This document shows, in pieces, positions 36,701-47,895 of a stretch of DNA of 64,000 nucleotides. Each line of letters starts with the position of its first letter. The stretch's first letter is position 1. A model generated the notes under the pieces. That model made no database searches. It was given only the letters and a program-made list of their open reading frames with translations, and was not told the DNA's origin. The stretch covers positions 19,805-83,804 of the forward strand of contig DF237357.1 of assembly GCA_000708835.1 (NCBI GenBank). Direction: 5' to 3'. The translations under genes were made by a program, and so were the position numbers. Source of the stretch: Klebsormidium nitens (taxonomy: Eukaryota > Streptophyta > Klebsormidiophyceae > Klebsormidiales > Klebsormidiaceae).

Positions 36701-39700
36701 GGATTTTCGTTTAGGAATGAGCTTATACGTGCCTTTTCATTATCTTTTACTCTCTCGCGGTTTCTTCAGCAGCTGCTCAATATGAACAGGGCACAGCGCG
36801 CCTGTTCACACTCTCCCTTACTCCCTGCAGCTCCTGCAGCACCTGCACAGTGAGAACAAGCTCGGGTGCCGCTTCCCCATCGGCCTGGAGGAGCAGATCA
36901 CCAAATGGGACTCCGCCACCATCCAAGCTTTCCATAAGCGATGGTACTTCCCCGGAAACGCGACGCTCTTCATCGTCGGCGACTTCGGCCCCGTGGACCA
37001 CGTGCTCGACCTGATCCACAAACAGTTCTCCAAAGTCCCGCCCGCCGTTTACTACCCGAACCGAAACCCCGCGACGTCCCCTGCCGCCGCGAGCCTCCAC
37101 ACCCCTAACCCGGAAACGCAGAACCCCAAACCCTCGCTTTTTTCCGGATTCTCCCCGTCGCGATCCCCGTCCCATACGACTTCCAACTCCCCAAACCCCG
37201 AAACGATCAAACCCTCGCACGCGGCCCTGCAATCGCTCAGCTCTCTGTTCAACTCGGTTGGAAACCACCAGCCTAACCCGCTGTCGAAAAAGGAGGTTGC
37301 GCCTTTTCCGCCGCTTCCGGAGCCGATCCGGAAGGAGCGGCACCCGATTCGGCCGCCGGTGGAGCACCAGTGGTCGAGCGAGAGTATGCTCAAGTACGCA
37401 AAATCGGGTTACCCGGCGAAACGGGGTCTGGAAGTGGTTCCGCAGGTGTTCCAGCACGAGTTGCTGCAGCACTTCTCAATGAACGTCTTCAGCAAGGTAA
37501 GGATGCTTAGCATCGAGCATTTGGGAAGGGTTTGGAATTACAATATCCGAGGGATATGAGGGAAATAGGGGTGAAACTTTCGTTGGTGTTTGAGAACGAT
37601 ATTGCAGCCCTTTCCGACAATTGTCTCTGGCAAGAATAATAGGGATCGGATATCTAGGGATTCCAGATTTGAAGGATTTGGAACCAGGGGCTTGAGACTC
37701 GAGGGTCGGGGTTGGCGGAGAATGGGTTCAAGAGGTGGTTTCGGGGTGTCCAAAAGACCCAGTGCAGCGTTGTTTACTGAACCTGAGAGAGATTTCGTTC
37801 GCACACTTGTACAAAGGCTCAAAGCCTATGCACTCTTTAGACTGATCTTGCTCGCCCTTGCTTGCGGCTTGCTTGGGTATTTTTATGAAATGTATTCTCC
37901 CCAGACAGCATCTTAAGGCTCTGACAAGTTCCACCTAACGTAGCCGGCCATGTCCAGTGATGGACTTGTCACCAATCTCTGACCCTTTCACCAACGCCGT
38001 CAGGGACGTTCACTCGATTAGCAAAGTCTCAACGTTCACCCGGCGCTTCCTTCCAATTGCTTGCTCATCAGCCCTTAGTTTCGGTCGCTCTTTATCAATC
38101 TTTCGTCTGCCCGCTTTTCATCGCCTTTTTGTCTCAACGAATGGTTGCTTGCTAGGGTTTTCCTCTGGAATGCTGTCACACCAGCTAATCCCTACTAAGT
38201 CCTTGCTAAAACTCGTTCTTGACCGCTGCAGAACCCCGTTCGGCCCACTCGGACGTACCTGGACCTGCGCAACGTCCTCATGCAGAGGATTGTGCTGTCC
38301 ACCTTCCAATTCAGGATCAACACCCGCTACAAGGTGAGCCTTCGATATTCTGGAGACTTGCTTCCCTGTCTTCAATATTTGCAACCAGGTCCGCGCTGTA
38401 AGCATGTTAGGAGCCTGTTAGGCAAACATTGACTACTCTATGAATCTTTTGAAGTCGGTTAACCTTATCTAAGGCAGCGTATTAGAAACACCATTTGAAG
38501 AACACTATGCACTGACACCCTGTCCTGTGTGTGTGCAGAGCGCTAACCCTCCCTTTAGCACCATCGAGATGGACCATTCCGACTCTGGGCGGGAGGGCTG
38601 CTCAGTTACCACACTGACAATTGTATCCGAGGCGAAGGATTGGCGGGGAGCCGTCCAGGTTGCGGTCCAGGAAGTGAGTTGCATTAATTGCGGCCTTTCG
38701 AATGTCTGAAGAAAAAATGTAGGTCGCAATCGGAGGTCTTTGAAGCCGTGATGAGGTGCTTTGACCTTTTGAGGCGGGTTGATGTTCTGCCTGGCACCGC
38801 TAGGAAGGACTCCCGATAAGCCAGCTGCGAGAGGTTTGCTACACACAACCCTAACGTTGGTCCCCTATTTTGCTCCAGGTGCGGCGTCTGAAGGAGTTTG
38901 GCGTGACGCAAGGCGAGCTGACGCGCTACCTGAAGGCGCTCCTGAAGGACAGCGAACAGCTGGCCGCGATGATCGACAACATCCCGTCGATCGACAACCT
39001 GGACTTCATCATGGAGAGTGACGCGCTGGGGCACTCCATAATGGACCAGCAGCAAGGGCACGAGTGCCTCAGCGCCGTCGCTGACAGTGTGACGCTGGAA
39101 GACGTGAGGGGTCCCCCTGTGGCACGGCTCATTTTTTCCCTTCTGATCAACGTCTGGTTGGCCTTCAGTTGTTGACCAATGAGGTGTAGGCTTAATTGAA
39201 GGATCATGAGGGCCGTTGCTCACAGTGTAACGCTGGAAGACGTGAGATTTGCGAAACTTTTCCGTTTTTTGTCCCTTTTGTCCTTCGTTTCTGACGGAAT
39301 AGACCATCCGTTTACGGTCCGCTTCAGTGGGAAGAGAAGTGCCTGAGCGACGTCGCTGACAGTGTGACGCTAGAAGACGTGGGAATCCTAAACTTCCTCC
39401 GCTTCTGTATGCTCTCCAGCGCGTTTGAGTAGTTGCACCAGTTACTCGTCTTCCGGTTTCATGATACCAACTGCTCACCGCGGCTGATCGTGACGGTTGA
39501 GATCGTGACAATGCGACTGTCCCGTTGGTGGACTCTGCACTTAAGTCCGCACCTGAGTGTAGCCCACCTCGTCTTTTGAGAATGATTACTTTTCATCAGA
39601 AGAAGATAAGGGATCAGGCAGTACAAGTAGCACAGGTGACGCTGGAAAACGTGAGGCATTCGAGCTTGCAGTCTCTGCTTTGATGGCACATCTGTATCTG

Positions 39701-42700
39701 ATTGGGCTTTAGGTTCACGTTCATCTTAGTACTCGCACTGATTGCTATTTTGTGAGCTCGCCTCTTAGGCAATTCACATTTTAGGATCAACCATGATTGC
39801 TCCAAGTTCGTCAGATTCTCCACCAAAGAACTTTTCGTCATAACAGTGCTCGAATGTTTCTTCACACTTGAGCAAACTGTCATCATACTACCGTTTCTGA
39901 GTGCCGGTAACGCAAATCAACCCCAAGGTCAACTGCGGGTTAATGCTATGGCCGTCAATTCGCTCGACATTGTGTCCGACCGCGCCACCGTAACACTCGT
40001 TAAGGAACTTACCCTCTTGTAGCACCCGGCAATTCCCGAAATTTAAGCTCCGCATATCCTCACCAAGAGTCTTCTGAAAACGTTTTTCAGCAGAAACGAG
40101 GCTGTTGAATCCACCAAAATAAGAACCTGAGTTAACCTTCCTATGCAGGTTAACGCGGTCGCCGTCAACCTGCTCGAGTTTGTCTCTGACTATGGCAACT
40201 CCTCCGCTCCAGTCCCCGCCGCAGTGGTCTGCTGCGTTCCCAAAATCATCAGCGGCGACGCGGGCTCCCCCGACGAGCCCTTCTTCATCACCCCTGAAGA
40301 AATCAAGGACACCATTGTTAGGTACGGATCCGGTGCTAGCCATTCCGGTATTGGTTTCAGTTCCGGCCCTTGTCGTTCAGAGCCGGCCACTTGTTGGAGA
40401 AACTGCAGGGCAAGTGAACGGAGTTTGCAAGTGGTTTTCTTCCTTAAACAAGCTCTTAATCGCCACAAAATTCCAGGATAGCTCCCAATGAGACTTTTTT
40501 ATCCGTGGCCTTCTGAAGTCGGTCGGATAATCAACCTTTTCGACATCCAACTTTGACTGCCGCTTCACTATTATGCTTGCATTGATGATTGAGCACTTGC
40601 CCGTACGCGTATTCAAGTTCCGCAACCCTTCGTTCATTGCAGCGGGTTAGCGGAACCCATCGAGGGGGAACCCGATCTGGACGTGCCTAAGAGCCTGATC
40701 CCAATAGATGAGTTGGAAGAGAAGATCAGGACACGGCAGCCAGCGTTTGTGAAACTGGAAGGAGCGGAAAAGGAGGGGCTTACAGCGTACAGGACATACG
40801 ACGAGGGGACGGGGGTCGTGCAGCGGCGGCTATCGAATGGGATTCGGATCAATTATAAGGTGAGGAAACATAAGGGGAAAAGGTTGGTTACGTAGATGTT
40901 AGAGCGTCTTCGCTGGTAGTGTGAATATTTCAACGACGCTATTTTCATCTTCTAGCTGTCTCTAGATGGCGATGATTCGATTGAACACGAAAAGATCTTC
41001 CAACCAGAATGCGATTGACTGACTGACTGCTTCGTAAAACCCTAACGCCGCTTCTCGGCAAAGCTGAAGTTCGATTATCCCCATCATGTTCCGCCTTTCT
41101 ACGCGGATCATTTGCTATCCATTCTGAGTCTATCCATTCTGAGTTCGGTGCTTGACGACGAGGAAGACAATCACTGGCGAAAGTTGCGTCAAGCCTCTCA
41201 GAACTGGAAAAAGCTGGCATATCAAAAACGCGCGTTTAGACTACGAAGGAGTGAGAGCCCCATCTTAATACGATTGCCGTGCTCCTGTCCGCAGATGACA
41301 CAGAACGAGGCACGGGGAGGAGTGATGCGATTGGTCGCGCCAGGCGGCCGTGCTAGGGAGACGCAGAACGCGAGCGCGGCAGTAGCCATTGGAACGAGGA
41401 CGCTCTCCGAGGCGGGCTCCGTGGGGAAATGGTCCAGAGAACAGGTGCGGGAATTGCTCGGGACTTTTTGCTCGGGACTTTTTCCTCGTTTGTCAAAATC
41501 GTTTCGTCTCTACATGAAAATGTTAGGGTTGCATCCGACTTTTGCAGTCGGTTTTCAGGTGGAAGGCCCAAGTTTGCATACTTCAGGGCCCTGAGATACA
41601 TAGCGAAACGGAAAAGAAGCGGAGGCAGATGATCTGTTCCGTCTGTGTTAGATAGGTTGCCCACGCACACCAGTCTTCAACTGAAGGTTGTCCCGATACA
41701 CATATCTCAAGGTAGGATACGACTTTCCAGTCAGTTTTTGCGAAGAAGGGCCAAGCTTGCAAACTCAGCGTTTTACGAGATATCAACGACGAAGTGGAGC
41801 CGAGACACTTGGACCACCTCGGCCGACTTCGGAATGTGTTTATTAAAGAAAACAACTCCACTTACGCACGAGGTCGAAGTGGGTTAAGCTTGGGACGTGC
41901 AAACTCCGGCTTTCAAGGCCTCAAAGCAAAGGGAGAATACAGATTGTAAGGCCGAGCCAGACAGAATGTTTGGCAGTCATTATCAGAATAATGCCAAGCC
42001 CGAGGCGTCTCCCAATTGAGGCAACATAAAAGGTTAAAACCAAGTAAACGACCGGAACAAACAGTCGAATCAAGACACGTCCTAACATGAAACTTTGAAT
42101 TTGTTTCAGGTTGAGCTGTTTTGCGTGGGCAACCTGATCAACTGCATCCTGGAGACCGACGAAGAGTTCATCTGCCTCGACTTCCACTTCGTGATGCGCG
42201 ACAACGGCATGGAGGCCGCGTTCCAGCTGATGCACATGGTTCTCGAGGAGCCGGTGTGGCGGGACGACGCGCTCGACCGCGCCAAGCAAATGTACCTTTC
42301 GTACTACCGGTCCATGCCCAAGGTACGAACCGCTCTTCTTAGTAATCTCGAGGATTTTGTTAGATTTCTTGCTGCCGCTTTTTCCGTCTCGTGGCCACTG
42401 CCGAAAATGGTAATGCTTGATTCTGCCAAGCAGATATTTCTGTCGTGTTACCACTGCATGCCCAGAATACGAACCGCTCTTTACGTTCTGGATTCATCCG
42501 ATATGAATTTAGGTTTTTAAGAAGCGTAGCCTAGAGGTACCTTCGCTAGTTTTTCGGAACCTTGACACATTACTGCTGGGTGCGAGCCGCTCTTCACTTT
42601 TTTGGAAGCCACTTTTCGTTTTTTGCGTCTCATAGCCCAGACTTTTCTCTGCGAGTGTTTCAGAAAAGTGAAGAACAGCCGCTCCATGCCCAAGGCATGA

Positions 42701-45700
42701 GACGTCCGTCATAAATTGAGCTTTGCCCATGTTTCTTGCTGCCTTTGTCTCGGACTGTTGCTCGACGCCCGAAGCTGATAAAGCTTTGCTTAAGTTTCTT
42801 GCTGTCATTCTTGAACGACCTGTATTTTTCCGTACAATTTTCGTACAGCGCTCGCCGATTCTTGGATTTGATCTGCGTATTGTGATCGCTTCAGCGCTTG
42901 TTCGTTTATCCTGCCCGATGTACTTCCGTATCGTTGCAATCATTGTCCTTCCCGACAACCTTTTCCTCTGACGAGCTGAGTTCACGTTGACCACGACTAG
43001 AGCGTCGTTATTTTAGACGTCTTCACATCACTGTCTACGAAAGCATTCCTTGATTCAACAGCTTGATATAACGTTCCGGAATCGATGATTGACCGTTCTG
43101 CATCCTTCTTTTGCCAGTCCTTGGAAAGGGCGACGGCGCACACTCTGATGAAGAGCATGTTCAAGGGGGACGCGCGCTTCATGGAGCCGACGCCGGACGC
43201 AATCGCCAAGCTGGACCTAGAAACCGTCAGCAAGGCCGTGTTCGACCAGCTCAAGACCGGGGATATGGAGGTGAGCGATCAGAGCGCATGAGATTATAAG
43301 CTCAGAAAGTGATTGTTTTGGCACAGATAGTTGCGGGCTTGCAATAGTGCGGTTAGAGCAGTGTACCAGCGAGGTTTTAACAGTAGGTGTTCTCCGGTCA
43401 GCAAGGCAGCCTTCAACCAGCTGAGACGGATGGCTGCTTCGAAACTGCGCGAACGACTCAAAACTCGTTTTCGACTTTACCTCGTGGTTAGTGAAGGGCG
43501 TTCCTCACCGAACCCTTGGGCGAAGACCTCGTGAAAAAGTTTTTCTATGCTTTTTCGTGGAACTTCCTGGTGCTTTCAACTCGAAATTACAAAGAGACCC
43601 TTTCAGATCTCATATTGTAGAGAGTTTTAACTCGACCCGCACAGTGGAAAAGGGCAGGCGGTTGACACCTTTGCGACTGGGAGACGCGTCCTCTTTTCAG
43701 ATGAGGGGAACTGGGGTCTAGGGTCTGCTTAAATCCTGTCTCAAGTCCAAGCCGACTAAGAAAATAGCAGAACGGCTTGAAAGAGGAGCTGCCGTGCTGC
43801 CAAGTCCCTGTCCTCCGGGCAGCCACTCCTTCTCGGTCGGTTGTTGCACGATCTTGCCAATCATGGACTGCTCGTCAGCAACTTGGGGTCTAACATCGGA
43901 CTGAAACACCAAAAGACAGTTGCCCTGATAGTCTTACCGCTTTCTCCCTTTCAGGTGTCGGTTGTAGGTGACTTCACGGAGGAGGAACTAGAGCGGTGTC
44001 TGCTGACGTATTTGGGCACGCTTCCGGCCAAGCCGGCAACGACGCCTGAGGAGCTTAAGACGCTGGAGGTTCCGTTCCAAGTCGTAACATCCTTCGATGC
44101 GTCACGGCGGAATCAAAAGGTGAGGGGCGACGCCATTTTCTTGAAAAGTCCTTCTTTCTGGACTTTTTTGGAAGTTATTAGGAGCATGACGAGTACAACC
44201 CTCAGACGTCCACAAGAGGGTAGACATTCAACAAACACAGCAGATCTCAATAATGTGACACTATATCTGGACTAGCTCGACACCAGCAGATTTTGGTATT
44301 CCCAGCACGTGGAACCATCCCATTCGTCGACTCGCAAGCCCTTGTTTTGAAAGATTCGACATTTCTGGTGAATGATAGGCCCTTTATTGTCGCACTTGAT
44401 CGCCGTCAGAGTTGTTTGTCTGCAAGCAAGCCTCACAACCAATTGCACTTGGTATGTAGAAGAAATATAGACAGCCGAAGTTGGGGTCTTGCGACCAATA
44501 AACGCCAGGCTTTTTGGTCGTTTCCGTTTACGTTTCGTCTCGTTTTCTTTGTGCCAAGGTTTTTTTGAAGACACGGACGTTTTTCCCGCGTTCAGGTGTT
44601 GCTGAAAGACACCGACGAGAGGGCGTGCGCTTTCATCGCTGGCGCGGCACCCAACCGGTGGGGCTATACCGCCGACGGTGCAGATTTGAACACCATCAAC
44701 CAGCCCTGCCCCCCGGGTCTCTCAGGCAAGCATTTCATCCCAACTTTGCATCCTTTCTGCAATCTTCGTTTGAAAAGTAGTCATGGCGCCCCTCTTCCGG
44801 GTTGGTCGATCTTCCATGCGGCGTTTTCAATGCGTTGAAAGTTTTGAGCTATCCTTGAAAATGTGCTGTTTCGACTCGTCTCTGTTTGTTAAGTGCTTTA
44901 AGCCGATTATTCGTTCCCCTCTGCCTGGGTCCAAAGTCGTCGACTCTTCATGGCCGCCTTCTTGACGCATTAAAAAGTGCTGAAGCTGCGTTTGAATCTT
45001 TTTGCACTGGAAATTCTGGGGTTCCGTGTGTCGCGATGCCTTGCGGGACCCAAAACGAGTGTTTTTGCCTCCAGCACTTTCAAGGCTTTACTGCAGTCTG
45101 CAAAGCTGTCCGTTGCAACTTTTCTCCACCGATTGCGCGTGATGCTGCCAGACCCTAGCACATACCTTCCTCACTAATAAACGTCCATCATACCACATAC
45201 CAGAGAAGACGGTAGCGGCTTTTTTAGATCCATGCAGGATGCACTGTTCAAAGTTAGATTTTGGGTGTTATCGTACGGTTCAGGCAGTCCCTCATTTTAG
45301 ACATGTACCAGCTCACTTCTTGTCGCCTTATTAGGCACTCCCGTACTTCAAGGTCTTCTCCGATTTCAAGCATTACGTGGATACGTACAAATATATGCGT
45401 CAGACCATAAGCTTCTAGCTGACCCTCTCTCTGTCTACGTTGCAGTCCAACAAATCCACGCAATGGCCACTTTCGGCTCGCGCGTGATGGTCGACGACGA
45501 GGGATCCCTCTACTGGCAGCGCAAACGTCACCCCCTCTACGCGAGCGTCGCGCTTGCGATCCTTGCTGAGATCATCAACTCCCGGCTCTTCACAACGGTC
45601 CGCGACGCCCTCGGGCTGACGTACGACGTGTCGTTCGAGCTCAGCTTGTTTGACCGGCTCAAAACCGGGTGGTTTGTGATTTCGGTTACCAGCACCCCGG

Positions 45701-47895
45701 GGAAGATCGAGGAGGCGGTGAACGCGTCCCTGAGCGTGCTCAAAGGGCTGAACGACGACCGGATTAGCGACCGGGAGCTGGCCCGGGTGAGTCAAGTTTT
45801 TACGCTTTGCTGGATTAGACAGAAATATATCAGTGTGCGTTGGTCAGGCTTGCTGCTGACCTCGTTCCTGTAGCAATCTAGTTAGGCTTCCTAACATCAA
45901 AAAACATCTTCTTCAAAGAACAAAGTGGCCAGTGTCCTGTTATCCTTCCGTAAGCTGAGCTTCTGTCAACTTGCTGACGTTAATAGCCTCTTTTCCGGGG
46001 GGCCGATGCTGACATCGTCGCTTGGCTTTTGGAAACTGCCGACTTCGTTGTTTTTCTGCTGACGTCATCGCCCCCCTGCCTGCGCAGGCGAAGCGGACGC
46101 TGCTGACGCGCCACGAGTCGGACCTGAAGGACAACGCCTACTGGCTGAGCCTGATGACGCACGTGCAGACGCCATCGGTCCATCGCAAGGTGGGTGACTC
46201 ACTTTTTCGTCCTTTGTTCCACACTCCAGCTTCGCGACCAACGAGCTGGGAAAGAGAGAGGAGACGACTCCCGTTGACGAAGAGCAGGCAAATTTAGCTT
46301 GAGGGTTTCGGATATCTAGTCTGGCGGTTGTGCCTGAGACTTACTGATAAACAGCTTCGGTCAACTCTGGGAGAAAGGGACGGCTGGTTATTTATACCGT
46401 TAAACAGCTCTAGCCCTCCGCTGGCGTCGGGACTGTTTCGTTTGACCATGCAGTTGGCGTTTCGATAAGATCGAGAGAACGATTGACGAGGTCTTGGATG
46501 AAGGTAACTTTCAGCATGCGGGAGCATGACTTGTTTCAACGACCTGGACCAGAGATCCAGCGTCGCCCACAAATTGTAGTTTAGAAATAGGACAACACCA
46601 TTGCTTCCACCCACCAACTTCTGTGTTGTCAAGTTTGTACAGCTCATCCAGTCGCACTCTGTGCAAAGTGCAGCTTAGCTTTAGGTGCCGACTCGACGAG
46701 TTTCTGCCTGCACTTTGCGCTTTTTGAGTGTGTCCCCGAAATCGTTGTGTCAAGTTCTGCTCAGCTTCGAGCAAAGAGTCAAAAGACGACCTTATCTTGT
46801 GTCCAGTGTACTTCCTTCGTTTCGCTTGTCCATGGCCTGATGACGTCCAAAATGACGTTGCTTCTTACCCCGACAGGACGTCGGGTGCATACGCGACCTG
46901 ATCTACCTGTACGAGTCGTGCACCACCGAGGACGTATACAACGCATACGACTTCCTGGCGCTGGAAGACGAGAACCTGTACACGTGTAAGGGCATCGCAG
47001 GCCCGCCAGAGCTGCTCCAAAAGCACGCTGACGTCGAGGCGATGGTGATCGAAGTCGAGGGGGAGTCGGACTCCGAAGGTGCGTCTGGGGTGGTTCTTCT
47101 TTGGTGCATTCGATTGTGTTAATTGGATCCGCATTTGTTGTGATGGGCGACACAACTTGGGCGATGACGAAAGCTTCTCCATTTTTGCCATTGAAGTGGT
47201 GCGGAGATTGGATGCCGAAGGTGAGTCTGGGCTCGTTTGTCAGTTTTGACTATCTTGACGCCCTTGCTTACATCTCAGTGTTCTGAGGTATGAAACATCT
47301 ATGCTCGGAAAATCAAGGTCAAGGAAAGTCGGATGCTGAAGTAGAGTTTGAGGCTGGTTTCACCTTGTTCCATTGCTGGGTCGTAGTCTTTATTGGGTTT
47401 GCGAGGTGCTGAAATGGCATCTGCGATGAAGAGACTGCTTTTAATGCAGTTGCGGTCATGCTGTTCTTCTTATCTATGCATGGATAGGGTCGTTTCATAT
47501 GGATGCAGGTAGAGCACGTTCTTGGCTTTTGCTTCGTTATGAGGATTATGGTCTCAAACGTGAGCTATGGCCTGGCATACTGGCGTGATGGGTTCTTTCA
47601 GTTGGCCTTTCAAGAAAGGCGTCTTCTGGGATACGATTGCCGACACTTTTGAAGCCTTCGCAAGGCACAGATTTCAATATTCCTGAAGTGGAACACAGAC
47701 CTTGGCTTTCGCGTTGAGTGCGTGGATCAGTTGAAACCCTTGCTTCTGCTTTGGGTACTTGTTGGCTTTTCCGTTTAGAAGGTAAAAAGTTCTAACGATG
47801 TGCTTGCTACTTGTACAGATGGGCAAACGGACGCTCTTCTATTAGGAGCTTCTAGCGGGAGGGGTCGTTCGACTGTGACAAGACCAACAACGTAG
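33721..47895 (+). CDS. SPP: Chloroplast stromal processing peptidase (SPP), M16 metallopeptidase, 1345 aa
   Basis: Nineteen exons: 33721-34224, 34966-35093, 35279-35525, 36040-36147, 36831-37496, 38232-38333, 38539-38673, 38879-39103, 40149-40321, 40643-40859, 41295-41444, 42110-42322, 43118-43270, 43955-44119, 44596-44725, 45446-45786, 46088-46189, 46877-47078, 47819-47895 (4038 nt, in phase). SPP removes transit peptides from proteins imported into the stroma. Exon 1 encodes a basic, S/R-rich N-terminus fitting its own transit peptide. The inverted zinc motif is H234-L-I-E237-H238, and E315 in VLSEL lies at the spacing of the third ligand. Distinctive SPP stretches include TGARSNAYTDFHHTVFH, ELQMMNTI, SDSGREGC, MESDALGHS, LKDTDERACAFIAG, EIINSRLFTTVRD and the terminal TVTRPTT. 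Exon 5 holds an S/P/N-rich insert between domains. Length compares with about 1265 residues in Arabidopsis. Intron 15 uses a GC-AG donor (TCAG|GCAAGC at 44726) unless a weak GT at 44717 is used. Introns 8, 12, 13 and 18 hold copies of exon ends. Confidence 0.96.
39212..39657 (+). repeat. Three copies of SPP exon 8 3' end with donor
   Basis: The exon 8 end (GACAGTGTGACGCTGGAAGAC then GTGAGG, to 39109) is repeated in the following intron. The copies are at 39212-39247 (GTAACGCTGGAAGAC then GTGAGA), 39339-39388 (close over about 45 nt, donor GTGGGA) and 39631-39657 (GTGACGCTGGAAAAC then GTGAGG). All keep a GT donor at the exon-intron border. Confidence 0.85.
39935..39990 (+). repeat. Degenerate copy of SPP exon 9 start
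   Basis: GCGGGTTAATGCTATGGCCG through GTGTCCGAC matches the acceptor and first ~45 nt of exon 9 (from GCAGGTTAACGCGGTCGCCG at 40144). The acceptor AG has decayed to GG here, so this copy is probably silent. Confidence 0.75.
42418..42702 (+). repeat. Two decayed copies of SPP exon 12 3' end and donor
   Basis: TCTGCCAAGCAGATATTTCT...CATGCCCAGAATACGAACCGCTC at 42420-42480 copies the exon 12 end and donor region (42278-42334, CCCAAGGTACGAACCGCTC). A shorter copy with CGCTCCATGCCCAAGGCATGAG lies at 42680-42701. In both the GT donor is mutated (AT and GC). Confidence 0.75.
43396..43440 (+). repeat. Decayed copy of SPP exon 13 3' part
   Basis: GTCAGCAAGGCAGCCTTCAA...CAGCTGAGACGGATGG resembles the exon 13 stretch GTCAGCAAGGCCGTGTTCGACCAGCTCAAGACCGGGGATATGG at 43227-43267. 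Its donor is not preserved. Confidence 0.6.
47205..47355 (+). repeat. Copies of SPP exon 18 end and donor
   Basis: The end of exon 18 (GACTCCGAAG then GTGCGTCTGGG, at 47069-47089) recurs as ATGCCGAAGGTGAGTCTGGG at 47212-47231. It recurs more weakly as AAGTCGGATGCTGAAGTAGAGTTTGAG at about 47327. The 47218 copy would be a better donor by consensus than the real one. Confidence 0.65.

Noticed and set aside
36777-37472. 231-codon minus-strand frame
   Set aside because: Antisense shadow of SPP exon 5, caused by its GC-rich, stop-poor sequence.
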